From an uncultured Spirochaetales bacterium (GTDB lineage: Bacteria; Spirochaetota; Spirochaetia; Sphaerochaetales; Sphaerochaetaceae): DNA of 64,000 nucleotides. The stretch spans positions 19,194 through 83,193 of the forward strand of contig CASEZU010000070.1 in the NCBI GenBank assembly GCA_949292445.1, written 5' to 3'. This document shows positions 43,774 through 53,012 of this stretch, one piece after another. Below the pieces are notes generated by a model. The model saw only the letters and a list, made by a program, of their open reading frames with translations. It was not told where the DNA came from and ran no database searches. Every line of letters starts with the position of its first letter. The stretch's first letter is position 1. The translations under genes were made by a program, and so were the position numbers.

Positions 43774-44672
43774 GAAGAATGCTGCCATTACTGCTGATCA
43801 TCACTCTCCTGCTCCCATCATGCGAGATGGAGAAGAAAGAGGGTAAGGTTGTCTTCATATCAGCAGCGATAGACTACGGGGCGCCGGATGGCATCAATGC
43901 GCTTGACAATCCTCCTGAGGATCAGAGGGTGCTGTCCGCACAGCTGGAGGCTCTGGCCATCGCTTCCGGCGAGATCTATGAGGAATACCTTTTCCTTGAG
44001 AAAAACGGCCAGCGCAGCGTCAACGGCAAAGAGTACGGATGGAACCACGATGACATTCTCGCCGCAATCTCATCTTTGGACACTGTGCGCGACGATCTCA
44101 TCATCTTCCACTACTCCGGACACGGTGATGAGGATGGATCGCTTGTGACAGATATGGATACAGCGTTCAGGCTCTCTCCTGAGAGGATCCTCGATGCACT
44201 GGAAGGAACGGACGGCATGAAATGCCTCTTCCTGGACTCGTGCTACTCAGGGAATTTCATCGAGGAACAGGGCTGGATGCATGACGGTGAGCTCTTTGAT
44301 GACAAAAATCTTGTCTCCGAGAGTTTCATCAATTCTCTCCTGCCCTCACTCATGATGACGCTCAATGCAGCAAAGCGGGAGGAAAGCAGCATCTGGGTGC
44401 TATCTGCCGCCACAGCAGAGCAGAGTTCCTTCGACAGCTGGGACGCAGGGCATCCCGGACAGGAAAACTTCGGGGCATTCACCTACTACCTCGCCTCCGC
44501 GCTGGGCTATGACGCGGAGAATGACACGCCGACAGTACCGGGGCGAGGCGGAGAGATAACATTCTACGGCCTGTATCAGGAGATAAGGAAAAACATGTCA
44601 TCGGATCTCTGGAAGCGGGCAACACCGCAGGTGACGCTCACGCCTTTTGACCTCATTCTCTTCCGTTTTTAA
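43770..44672 (+). CDS. caspase-like (peptidase C14) lipoprotein
   Basis: A 300-residue lipoprotein: signal peptide MRRMLPLLLIITLLLPSC with a lipobox Cys. The caspase-hemoglobinase fold follows: the catalytic His in IIFHYSGHGDEDGSL (about 125) and the catalytic Cys in CLFLDSCYSGNF (about 165), with a substrate-pocket region WVLSAATAEQSS and GAFTYYLASAL. Both catalytic residues are intact, so it may be an active cysteine protease, with Arg/Lys or Asp preference unknown. Start ATG 43770 is preceded by TTGGAGG. Convergent with uvrB (4-base overlap). Confidence 0.88.
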   Translation: MRRMLPLLLIITLLLPSCEMEKKEGKVVFISAAIDYGAPDGINALDNPPEDQRVLSAQLEALAIASGEIYEEYLFLEKNGQRSVNGKEYGWNHDDILAAISSLDTVRDDLIIFHYSGHGDEDGSLVTDMDTAFRLSPERILDALEGTDGMKCLFLDSCYSGNFIEEQGWMHDGELFDDKNLVSESFINSLLPSLMMTLNAAKREESSIWVLSAATAEQSSFDSWDAGHPGQENFGAFTYYLASALGYDAENDTPTVPGRGGEITFYGLYQEIRKNMSSDLWKRATPQVTLTPFDLILFRF

Positions 44673-46735
44673 TCTGTCAGATCCTTCCGCTCCCTGATGC
44701 GCTGTATCTCATCGCGGATGAGAGCGGCTTTCTCGAACTCGAGGTTCTTCGCAAGCTCCGTCATCTGGCGTGTGAGATCAGCGACATAACGTTTGCGGTC
44801 CTTCTCGACAAGGAGGTTGTAGTTTGAGCTGACGATCCTTATTTCCTCCTTGGCTATCGCCTCATCATCGGCCTTCTCCCTCTCAAGAATATCCTCGACA
44901 GCCTTCCTGATCGTCCGCGGCGTGATGCCGTGTTCCTCGTTGTACGCCATCTGCACAGCTCTCCTGTGTTCAGTCTCCTCGATGGCCTCTGCCATCGCCT
45001 CGCTCATCCTGTCAGCATACATGATCACACGGCCGTCAGCATTCCTTGCAGCCCTTCCGATCGTCTGGATCAGCGATGTGGCGGAGCGCAGGAATCCGAT
45101 CTTGTCCGCATCGAGGATCGCTACAAGCGATACCTCAGGAAGATCGAGGCCTTCCCTGAGGAGGTTGATGCCGACAAGCACGTCGAATTTCCCCAGCCTC
45201 AGATCCCGGAGTATCTCGACGCGTTCTATCGTCTCAACTTCAGAATGAAGATATCTTACTTTAAGGCCGAGTCCGGAAAGATATTCTGTCAGATCTTCTG
45301 CCATTCTCTTTGTGAGCGTCGTCACAAGCACGCGCTCATTCCGCTCTATTGTCTTGCGCACCTCACCGTAAAGATCCTCCATCTGCCCTTCTGTGGAACG
45401 CACCTCGATCTTCGGATCGAGAAGGCCTGTCGGACGTATGAGCTGCTCGACTATCTGTGAGGACTCCTTCCTTTCCCTCTCACCTGGGGTGGCGGAGACA
45501 TAGATGCGCTGCCCGACCTTCTTGTCGAACTCATCGTATTTGAGAGGCCTGTTGTCGAGCGCTGAAGGAAGGCGGAAACCGTAATTCACAAGATTTGTCT
45601 TCCTGGATCTGTCTCCCTCATACATCGCGCCGATCTGGGGAATCGTCACATGGGACTCATCGATGAATGTCACGAAGTCATCAGGAAAGTAGTCGAGGAG
45701 CACAGCCGGGCGCTCTCCGGGGGCACGGCCGGAGAGGATCCTGGAGTAGTTCTCAATGCCGGAACAGTAGCCCACCTCCTGCAGCATCTCCAGATCATAC
45801 TCGACCCTGCTCTTTATCCTCTCAGCCTCCACGGGCTTGCCATTGGAAAGGAAGTACTCGACCCTCTCCTCCTTCTCCTGGTTTATCTCATCGATCGCCC
45901 TGTTGATCTGATCCTGAGGCATCACGAACTGCTTTGCCGGATAGAGCGTCACCACATCCACGCTGGCGATCCTCTCGCCGGTAAGAGGATTGAACCACAC
46001 GATGTCGGAGATCGTATCCCAGTCGAGATAGATGCGGAACGCAGTCTCAAGATACGCAGGATATATCTCCACAGTCTCCCCACGCGGGCGGAATGTGCCG
46101 CGCTCAAGAACCATGTCATTCCGGTCGTAGAGCATCCTTGTCAGCTGGCCGAAGACCTTGTTCTGATTGAAGTCATCGCCTGTGCGGAACGTGAAGAGCA
46201 TGTCACGGAGCGAGACAGGATTGCCGAGGCCGTATATGCAGCTTACTGTAGCCACGACTATCACATCGCGTCTCTCCATCAGTGAGAACGAGGCATTGAG
46301 CCTCAGCCTGTCTATCTCATCGTTGATGTCGACTTCCTTCTCGATGTAGAGATCCTTGCCCGGGACATATGCCTCGGGCTGGTAGTAGTCGTAGGTTGAG
46401 ACGAAGTATGTCACAGCATTATCAGGAAAGAATGACTTGAACTCCCTGTAGAGCTGGGCGGAGAGTGTCTTGTTGTGGGAAAGCACCAGTGTAGGCTTCT
46501 GGATGCGTTCTATGAGCTTGGCCATGGTGAATGTCTTTCCGGAACCGGTGACTCCTTTCAGTGTCTGCGCCCTGTCGCCTGCGAGATACCCCTGATAGAG
46601 CTTCTCCACAGCCTCTCCCTGGTCACCTGCGAGATCGTAATCTGAAACGACATGGAAGGGTTTTGAGAACCCCGCCTGGAAATTGATGAAGGGCTCGCCT
46701 GCGATGCTGTATCCCTTCTCTACCTCACCAGCCAT
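44669..46735 (-). CDS. uvrB: excinuclease ABC subunit B
   Basis: Damage-verifying helicase of nucleotide excision repair. Seen: Walker A GVTGSGKTFT near residue 64, the beta-hairpin YDYYQPEAYVP, DESHVTIPQIGAMYEGDRSRK, YVSATPGERE, helicase motifs GINLLREGLDLPEV and QTIGRAARNADG, and the C-terminal UVR motif (MTELAKNLEFEKAALIRDEIQRIRE region). Length 688 is normal. Its start overlaps the htrA stop by 16 bases, so htrA-uvrB are co-transcribed. Confidence 0.98.
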   Translation of the reverse strand: MAGEVEKGYSIAGEPFINFQAGFSKPFHVVSDYDLAGDQGEAVEKLYQGYLAGDRAQTLKGVTGSGKTFTMAKLIERIQKPTLVLSHNKTLSAQLYREFKSFFPDNAVTYFVSTYDYYQPEAYVPGKDLYIEKEVDINDEIDRLRLNASFSLMERRDVIVVATVSCIYGLGNPVSLRDMLFTFRTGDDFNQNKVFGQLTRMLYDRNDMVLERGTFRPRGETVEIYPAYLETAFRIYLDWDTISDIVWFNPLTGERIASVDVVTLYPAKQFVMPQDQINRAIDEINQEKEERVEYFLSNGKPVEAERIKSRVEYDLEMLQEVGYCSGIENYSRILSGRAPGERPAVLLDYFPDDFVTFIDESHVTIPQIGAMYEGDRSRKTNLVNYGFRLPSALDNRPLKYDEFDKKVGQRIYVSATPGERERKESSQIVEQLIRPTGLLDPKIEVRSTEGQMEDLYGEVRKTIERNERVLVTTLTKRMAEDLTEYLSGLGLKVRYLHSEVETIERVEILRDLRLGKFDVLVGINLLREGLDLPEVSLVAILDADKIGFLRSATSLIQTIGRAARNADGRVIMYADRMSEAMAEAIEETEHRRAVQMAYNEEHGITPRTIRKAVEDILEREKADDEAIAKEEIRIVSSNYNLLVEKDRKRYVADLTRQMTELAKNLEFEKAALIRDEIQRIRERKDLTD

Positions 46736-47982
46736 CTTGAATTATCCTCCGTCTGCTCGATCAGGACAACGCCCTTGAGCTCGATGCTGCGGCCATTACG
46801 GTTTACTGTTATGTCTACGCGCTCGCCTGCACGGGTATCGAAGAGCGCCGCGAAGTAATCACTGTAACCGGAGACCGGATGACCTGCTATCGCAGTGATG
46901 ACATCGCCGCCGAGATAGATCACGCTCTGGCCGTACTGCACAGCCTCTGAGCCTCCGCGGAGTCCGCCTCTGTCAGCTTCTCCTCCGGGAACAACCTGTG
47001 AAACGAGTATTCCATCGCTGATATCCAGTCCTGAGTACTCTGCGATCTGGGGATTGAGCTCCACTGAGAGTATGTCCAGCCAGCCGCGATGCACGCCGCC
47101 TGTCTCGATAATCTGCTCGGCCGCATCCATGACAGTCTCGGAGGGCAGTGCGAACGACACCCCCTCCGCGCCTCCTGAGCGGGAATATATTGAACTGACA
47201 AGCCCGGCCATGGTACCCCGAGATGAAAGAAGCGGGCCGCCGCTGTTTCCCGGGTTGATCAGGGCATCCGTCTGGATCATTGAGGGAATGACAGCACCGG
47301 AATCGGTGGAGACCATCCTGTCCAGACCAGAAACGATGCCCTGGGCAAGCGACCACGTATAGCCATATGGATGCCCGATTGCATAGACGGTGCTCCCTAT
47401 CGTGAGATCATCGGAAGAGCCCATTGAGATTGCAGAAAGCCCCTCCCCCTCTGCCTTCAGCACCGAGATGTCAGAGAGGGCATCCGAACCGACGAGCACG
47501 GCATCGCGCACGGAGCCGTCGGGAAGGCGGATGATGAAATCCGTCCCGCTTCCGGTGACATGACGGTTTGTGACGATGTAGCCGTCGGGGGAGATTATCA
47601 CGCCGGCGCCCTGTCCTGTATCAGAGAGCTCCGATGCGGAGACTATCTGGACAACACTGCTGAGAGCCCCCTCATAGATTGCCGCAGCCCGTCTCTCCTC
47701 ATCCGTAAGCTGCCATGACGGGATATCACCCATGAAAAGAGGAAGATCCTCATAGTTGTAATGTATCTCATCAACAGGTACTCCCGCCATCTCAAGAAGT
47801 CCTTTCTCCCCCTTCTCACTGAGAACGCTCTCAAGTGCGGAGCGCAGCATCTCAGCCTTCTCCTCCTCATTGAGCGATCTCGTCCACAGAGCAAGAAGGA
47901 AGAAGATGAGAACTGCGACAATGGCTGAAAGCACAATTGCAAGGATTTCAGAAAATGGTGGGCGCTGTTTCTTCATATCCAT
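46720..47982 (-). CDS. HtrA/DegP-type membrane-anchored serine protease
   Basis: About 420 residues with an N-terminal transmembrane anchor (ILAIVLSAIVAVLIFFLLALW), a trypsin-like domain (about 100-290) and one PDZ domain (about 300-400). Catalytic triad seen: His in NRHVTGSG, Asp in DALSDISVL, Ser in NPGNSGGPL. It probably degrades or controls misfolded envelope proteins. I start at ATG 47982 (or 47976) just before the anchor; the open frame to 48132 has no supporting features. Overlaps uvrB by 16 bases. Confidence 0.93.
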   Translation of the reverse strand: MDMKKQRPPFSEILAIVLSAIVAVLIFFLLALWTRSLNEEEKAEMLRSALESVLSEKGEKGLLEMAGVPVDEIHYNYEDLPLFMGDIPSWQLTDEERRAAAIYEGALSSVVQIVSASELSDTGQGAGVIISPDGYIVTNRHVTGSGTDFIIRLPDGSVRDAVLVGSDALSDISVLKAEGEGLSAISMGSSDDLTIGSTVYAIGHPYGYTWSLAQGIVSGLDRMVSTDSGAVIPSMIQTDALINPGNSGGPLLSSRGTMAGLVSSIYSRSGGAEGVSFALPSETVMDAAEQIIETGGVHRGWLDILSVELNPQIAEYSGLDISDGILVSQVVPGGEADRGGLRGGSEAVQYGQSVIYLGGDVITAIAGHPVSGYSDYFAALFDTRAGERVDITVNRNGRSIELKGVVLIEQTEDNSRWLVR

Positions 47983-48121
47983 GAGAAACATACAGTCCGC
48001 GGCCGGTGACGTCAACTCCGCGCAGTGAAAAGCTGAAATAACAGATGGCGGGGAATTCATGTAAGCCGCTTTTAGCCGTTTCCTCCATTGCCGGCGATAT
48101 AAGGTAAAGGAGGGATGCAAT

Positions 48122-49006
48122 ATGGCGCACATCCAGATAAGCTAGGAGGAAGGAAGGAGGTTCATAGAGAATCTCACATTATCCGATGACCTTGGCTTTG
48201 CTGCCGCATTTGACAGGAATCCGTCCGGAACCGGTTTTCTTGTGAACACGATACTCTCAAGAGATGATATAAGGATCAGGGATGTCAGAGCACAGGAAAG
48301 CGTGAGAGGACTCAATGAGCACTCAATCATCCTCGATATCTTTGCCTCGGATGAGGAGGGCAATCTTATCGACATAGAGATGCAGAATGCCAGGGGCTAC
48401 AGCGCAGAACAGCTTGCAAAGAGGATGATCTACTACTCTGCTATGCTTTCCGTAAAAGCCCTGCAAAAGGGAGCGGATTACCGTTCTATGCGATCCACAA
48501 TGGTAATATTCATAATCAACAGGAATGTCTTCAGAAGAGGAGAGGCCGTCAGCATCTACAAGTGGAGAGACTCGGAAGGAAATGATCTCAAAGGAGGCTG
48601 CAGCACATTGGCAGTGGCAGATACAAGCTGCCGTGATAGAATCAATCCGAGGCTTGAGGCTCTGTTCTCAGACCTGCACGAAAAAGACATAAGCAGAATA
48701 AAATGCCCAGAGATGAGAAAAGCTCTTGAGAGAGTGAAAGGGAATGAGGAGAGTATAATGAATACATACAACATTCTTGGTGAATTCGGCGAGAAACTCT
48801 GGAAGGAAGCAAAGGCTGAGGGCGAGGCTGAAGGCAAGAGAGAAGGCTTTGCCAATGGTAAGGCCAAAGGCCGATTTGAAACTGAAAGAAGGATTGTGGT
48901 AAGCATGCTGAAAAAGAAGTACTCGCCAGAGGACATTGCCGCAATCACAGGAATTCCTGTAAAGGATGTTGAAAGAATCACAGCAGGAAAGAATCCTCAG
49001 GAATGA
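48122..49006 (+). pseudogene. Rpn/PD-(D/E)XK-type nuclease or transposase-like gene with an in-frame amber codon
   Basis: The coding frame begins at ATG 48122 with a strong AAAGGAGG 8 bases upstream, reads MAHIQIS, then hits TAG at 48143-48145 and continues open as EEGRRFIENLTLSDDLGFAAAFD to 49006. This is the family's usual N-terminus. The rest matches Rpn-type proteins: ILDIFASDEEGNLIDIEMQNA (PD-(D/E)XK core) and a C-terminal repeat-like EGEAEGKREGFANGKAKG helix. A single base change would restore it. The first usual start after TAG is GTG 48242, which loses about 40 residues. It may be a recent pseudogene, or be made short or by readthrough. TAG ends other genes here (galK), so the code is not altered. 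Confidence 0.8.
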
Positions 49007-49110
49007 AAGGGAAGTACCTGATAACTGAAAACAGGCTGCGTAACAACTTCAAAATGCGGCAATGCGTGGATGACGGCAAATAATAATCTGAAGAGATCAG
49101 TAAATGCCCA

Positions 49111-50067
49111 TTACTCTTCCTTTGAGGGATGCATTGAACATGAACAATATTGGATCTCCCCAAGCAGAGCTTCAGCGGCGCTGACAATCTCGGCATGCGG
49201 AATCTCATGCCCCTCTCCGATCGTTTTTCCGCCCTCGGCGCTGCATGACGAGAGAGCAAAAAGACATTCACCGCTCTCCTGCTCCCTGCCAGGCCATGGA
49301 GTGAAACCTTCCTGTGCGATATGTGTGCCGAAGCGGCAATCCAGAAATAGTGTTTTACCTTCTTTTCTCCAGGGTCTCATCAGGAAGACGCTTCCATCCG
49401 GAGTACCGGATGAGGTGAAACGGCAGCGGCGGAATATCATTCCATGCCAGTCCTTCTTTCCCGATGGAGCTGCGACATAGCCGCTGCCTGAACTTCTGAT
49501 CTCACAGTCATCAAAAAGGGCATCACCGCCGCCGAAGATGAAGTCGACAGTACCCTCTATGAGGCAATGGGAGAGGATTGTCCGAGTCCGCCTTCGGGGA
49601 AGGAGGTATCTCGGACCGTAGAAACCTCCCTTCTCCCGCTCCTCATCGGGAAGAGGAGAGAGGAAAAGAGTATCCTGATGGCCGATGATTGAGACATTGA
49701 TAAGCTCCGCCGCCGAAACATCGAGATAAAGGGCAATGCCCTGCCCCACGACGTTCCCCTCTCCCGCATCGTTCACAACCGAAATGTTCTCAAGCCTGAG
49801 ATGCTCTCCGGAGAAGAACGCCGTATAGGAGCGGAATGTACCGCGTTTGCGTCGCCCATCGGGAATTTCCCGCGCGCCATAGCCGTTCACTACTGTCACA
49901 TCACCGATGCCGCGGATGGTGAGATCAGCCTTGTCCGAGAAGAGCCGTTCCCTGTACACACCCTCATGTATCTCTATCTCGGCCCTGACGCCGTATGGAA
50001 CAGCCTCGATGGCCTCCTGTACCTTTGAGTAGTCCTCATCATTCCTGCCGACCGTTATTCTGAGCAT
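49111..50067 (-). CDS. pectinesterase (CE8)
   Basis: Removes methyl esters from pectin. A 318-residue right-handed beta-helix with family motifs: VQEAIEAVP, GQGIALYLDVSAAELINV (Gln), GHQDTLFL (catalytic Asp in QD), LIEGTVDFIFGGGDALFDDCEI (catalytic Asp/Glu-type motif), and the Arg/Trp region MRPWRKEGKTLF. No signal peptide, so it probably acts inside on imported oligosaccharides, or is exported otherwise. Overlaps the upstream esterase by 13 bases. Confidence 0.92.
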   Translation of the reverse strand: MLRITVGRNDEDYSKVQEAIEAVPYGVRAEIEIHEGVYRERLFSDKADLTIRGIGDVTVVNGYGAREIPDGRRKRGTFRSYTAFFSGEHLRLENISVVNDAGEGNVVGQGIALYLDVSAAELINVSIIGHQDTLFLSPLPDEEREKGGFYGPRYLLPRRRTRTILSHCLIEGTVDFIFGGGDALFDDCEIRSSGSGYVAAPSGKKDWHGMIFRRCRFTSSGTPDGSVFLMRPWRKEGKTLFLDCRFGTHIAQEGFTPWPGREQESGECLFALSSCSAEGGKTIGEGHEIPHAEIVSAAEALLGEIQYCSCSMHPSKEE

Positions 50068-51092
50068 GCTGCCTCCTCAAAGAGCTCTGCCATCCTCTCG
50101 CTGCTGAAGTGATGCCCGCCCGGTATGACATCATGGACAAGCCTTCTTTCCGCCCCGAGCATCGCATAGAGCTCCCGGAGCTGTCTGAGGGGCTCAAGGA
50201 CATTCATCATGCCTCTCTCACCGTTCAAATGATCATCCTCCGCGCTCTGTATGATAAGCGGCCGCGGCGCTATCATCGCGGCAATGTCCTGGATATCGAA
50301 ATGGCGCCAGAGTGACGGAATGTAGTTGCATGAGCAGTTGCCGCTCATACGGAGAAGCGAATCGCGGAAACCGTAGAAATAACCGCTGATGAATGCTTTT
50401 CCGATTCTCTCATCAAGCGCGGCCGTGTAGAGTGTCTGCATTCCCCCGCCGGAAAATCCAACCATACGGATGTCTCCGGTGTTCCATTCACCGCGGAGGA
50501 TTATGTAGTCGACAAGTCTCATCACATCCCACACAAAAAGTCCTGCAAGCGCTATGCCGAGAGATGAGGCTATACGGGACAGGGGGAGACATGAACACCC
50601 GAGAATATCCTCATCCCCCTCACGCCTCTCACCGGTGCCGCGCTGATCGAAACAGACCGCCACCATGCCGTTTTCCGCGGCTTTCATACCGTAGTCATAG
50701 CCGTAATGCTCTGTCATGCGTTCTACGGAGGCATCTCCCCTGACACCTGCAACACTCTCCTTGCCGCCACCCTGATGCCCGGGAGCCGCAATGACTATGG
50801 GAGTGTTTTTCCCGGCATTTCCGGGGATGAGCAGATAGAAAGGCATCCTCACCCCGTCCTCAACCGCTATGGATAACTTCTCCATCCTGATCCCGTCCCG
50901 GCATTCTCCGGCCTCGATCATCACAGGAGAAAGCGGAACAGCCTCAAGATATTGCAGGCCCAGGAGCGACGAGAGGATGCTGCGTGCTTTATCCTGCCAT
51001 GCAGGGAATTCAGCAGAGAGAGGGAAAGCATCCTGCCTGCCATCCCTGACAAAACGCCTCTCCATGCTTTCAAGCGTCCTATAGCTATCCAC
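50055..51092 (-). CDS. alpha/beta-hydrolase esterase (acetyl-esterase-like)
   Basis: A 345-residue cytoplasmic alpha/beta hydrolase. Seen: IVIAAPGHQGGGKES (oxyanion region), VAVCFDQRGTGERREGDED, nucleophile elbow GFSGGGMQTLYTAAL, IAPRPLIIQSAEDD with a likely catalytic Asp, and VIPGGHHFSSE with the His. The sequence order matches CE7-like or similar carbohydrate acetyl-esterases, as expected beside a pectinesterase, but the substrate is inferred. It overlaps both thiN (8 bases) and the pectinesterase gene (13 bases). Confidence 0.82.
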   Translation of the reverse strand: MDSYRTLESMERRFVRDGRQDAFPLSAEFPAWQDKARSILSSLLGLQYLEAVPLSPVMIEAGECRDGIRMEKLSIAVEDGVRMPFYLLIPGNAGKNTPIVIAAPGHQGGGKESVAGVRGDASVERMTEHYGYDYGMKAAENGMVAVCFDQRGTGERREGDEDILGCSCLPLSRIASSLGIALAGLFVWDVMRLVDYIILRGEWNTGDIRMVGFSGGGMQTLYTAALDERIGKAFISGYFYGFRDSLLRMSGNCSCNYIPSLWRHFDIQDIAAMIAPRPLIIQSAEDDHLNGERGMMNVLEPLRQLRELYAMLGAERRLVHDVIPGGHHFSSERMAELFEEAACSE

Positions 51093-51699
51093 GGAGGAAC
51101 CTCACGGCAGGGTAATCAGAGGGAAAGAAACGGAGGAAGACAGGAGCTGCCGCCTCTATAGTTACGGTACGGGAAGCAACCCTGTTGGACTGTGAGATGA
51201 ATGTATCTGAAAGGAGGATGTCATCCATGTCCCACTTCAGGCCTGATGTCGTCACCCTTGCGCTGGTGAGGGGAATGATCGAGACATCTGTATCCAGAGG
51301 AGCTTCGAAGACACATTTCCCTTCCGTCAGATAGAGGGTATCGGCTCTCATGTACCAGATACGCGGCGGCTTTATCGTCCTGAAGGCGACAAGAAGCGAC
51401 AGGATATGGTCTATCCTGCCCTCTCCTCCTCCGAGGAGGTCATAATCTCCGCTGCAGAGTTTTATCGCGATGGCGGCATCCGTGTCATCCTTGTCCCTGC
51501 TGCAGGGACTGTATCCCAATGCGGCAAGCTCAGCGGACATGGCTGTCGAGTCGAAATCTCCGACTACGATGTCGGGCGTCAGCGACAGGCGTCTTGCCGT
51601 GTCATATCCTGAATCAGCCGCTATGATGCGGCTGTATCTGCACGAGAAATGAGGAGAGCTCTCAGGAGCCGCACCGCCGATAATAACCAGATCCTTCAT
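51085..51699 (-). CDS. thiN: thiamine pyrophosphokinase
   Basis: Converts thiamine to thiamine pyrophosphate with ATP. Seen: IIAADSGYDTAR, DIVVGDFDS, DKDDTDAAIAI and GGGEGRIDHILS, all diagnostic. Length 204 is normal. It is the partner enzyme expected for the thiBPQ importer 9 kb away. It oddly leads an operon with two sugar esterases, with 8-base overlap. A TATTAT box lies 8 bases upstream of the ATG. Confidence 0.95.
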   Translation of the reverse strand: MKDLVIIGGAAPESSPHFSCRYSRIIAADSGYDTARRLSLTPDIVVGDFDSTAMSAELAALGYSPCSRDKDDTDAAIAIKLCSGDYDLLGGGEGRIDHILSLLVAFRTIKPPRIWYMRADTLYLTEGKCVFEAPLDTDVSIIPLTSARVTTSGLKWDMDDILLSDTFISQSNRVASRTVTIEAAAPVFLRFFPSDYPAVRFLRG

Positions 51700-51706
51700 T
51701 GCATGC

Positions 51707-51713
51707 TATAATA
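51707..51713. promoter_or_regulatory. overlapping divergent -10 boxes between thiN and the DUF1015 gene
   Basis: TATAAT (plus, 51707-51712) and TATTAT (minus, 51713-51708) share the same seven bases in a 32-base gap. Plus-strand RNA would carry a short leader with GGAGG before ATG 51732; minus-strand RNA would begin at or near ATG 51699. Confidence 0.6.
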
Positions 51714-51731
51714 ACGCCCGGAGGATGATAA

Positions 51732-53012
51732 ATGAAAGACATCGGATTCTCTCCTGCCGATATACTGCTGCCGCGCGAGGATATCGATATGGAGCGCTGG
51801 GCAGTCGTTGCCTGCGATCAGTACACATCCCAGAAGGAATACTGGGAGGAAGCGGACAGGATAGCAGGAGATGCACCATCCACACTGCGCCTGATACTAC
51901 CTGAATGCTATCTCGAGGAGAGCGGCAGAGAGGAAAGGATCAGGGCAATAGACAGCAAGATGCAGGAATACCTCGACGAGGGAGTATTCAGAATTTTTCC
52001 TGACTCATATGTGCTTGTGAAAAGGGATACGGAGACAGGAACGAGATACGGTCTTGTGGGAAAACTCGATCTCGAGGCATATGACTACTCTCCTTCTTCT
52101 GTCTCGCTGATAAGGGCAACCGAGGGAACGATACTGTCGCGTATCCCTCCGCGTAAGGAGATCAGGAAGAACGCTGTCCTCGAGCTGCCGCACATCATGG
52201 TGCTCATATCCGACAGCGCCAGGAGCGTGATCGAGCCGCTTGCTGAAAAGAGGGAAAGCCTCAGGAAGCTCTACGACTCCCCGCTGATGCTCGGAGGCGG
52301 GCATGTGGCCGGATACCTTGTGGAGAGCGAGGAGGACAAGGAAGCCGTCAACGCGGCCCTCAGCGCGATATACAGCAGACTCGACCCGGAGAATCCGCTT
52401 CTCTTTGCGATGGGAGACGGAAACCACAGCCTCGCCGCAGCAAAAAGTTCCTGGGAGGATATCAAGCAGAAACTGCCGGCGTCCGAAAGGGAGCACCATC
52501 CGGCGCGCTATGCGCTTGTTGAGATCGAGAACATCTTCGATCCCGGACTCGAGTTCGAACCGATCCACCGTGCATTCTTCTCGATAACACGCTCTGCTTT
52601 CGATGAGATACTCTCACACCATGCCAAGAGAATCGAGAAGCAGAAAGTTGCAGGAACGGAAGAAGGCGTGAAGAAGATCGCCAGGCTGCGTCAGAGTTTC
52701 GTGCTGATAGCTGACGGAGAGACATGGGTGTACACGCTGGACGGCACAGAGCGTGAACTCTGCGCCTGGACGATACAGAGCGTGATCGATGAAATGCTCT
52801 CAAGCAGCAAGGGAGAGGTGGATTACATCCACGGCATCGATGCGGTAGAAGAGCTTGCGGAAAAAGGTGCGATCGGTGTGATCCTCCCGGACATCTCCAA
52901 GAAGACATTCTTCCAGTCGATACTCACGGACAGGGCCTTCCCCAGAAAGACATTCTCGATCGGACATGCAAACGAGAAGCGATACTACATCGAGGCCAGG
53001 AAGATCAGATGA
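51732..53012 (+). CDS. DUF1015 family protein
   Basis: A 426-residue cytoplasmic protein of the DUF1015 (SerK-like) family. Recognised from the N-terminal DIDMERWAVVACDQYTSQKEYW, RLILPECYLEE, and the conserved MGDGNHSLAAAKSSWE stretch. An archaeal member (SerK) phosphorylates free serine with ADP; whether this one does is unknown. GGAGG precedes the ATG. It is divergent from thiN and overlaps tsaC by 8 bases at its end. Confidence 0.88.
   Translation: MKDIGFSPADILLPREDIDMERWAVVACDQYTSQKEYWEEADRIAGDAPSTLRLILPECYLEESGREERIRAIDSKMQEYLDEGVFRIFPDSYVLVKRDTETGTRYGLVGKLDLEAYDYSPSSVSLIRATEGTILSRIPPRKEIRKNAVLELPHIMVLISDSARSVIEPLAEKRESLRKLYDSPLMLGGGHVAGYLVESEEDKEAVNAALSAIYSRLDPENPLLFAMGDGNHSLAAAKSSWEDIKQKLPASEREHHPARYALVEIENIFDPGLEFEPIHRAFFSITRSAFDEILSHHAKRIEKQKVAGTEEGVKKIARLRQSFVLIADGETWVYTLDGTERELCAWTIQSVIDEMLSSSKGEVDYIHGIDAVEELAEKGAIGVILPDISKKTFFQSILTDRAFPRKTFSIGHANEKRYYIEARKIR

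Noticed and set aside
43770..44672. Caspase-like protease as part of a gasdermin or CRISPR-linked defence system
   Set aside because: It is a lipoprotein, and no gasdermin, effector or CRISPR gene lies nearby.
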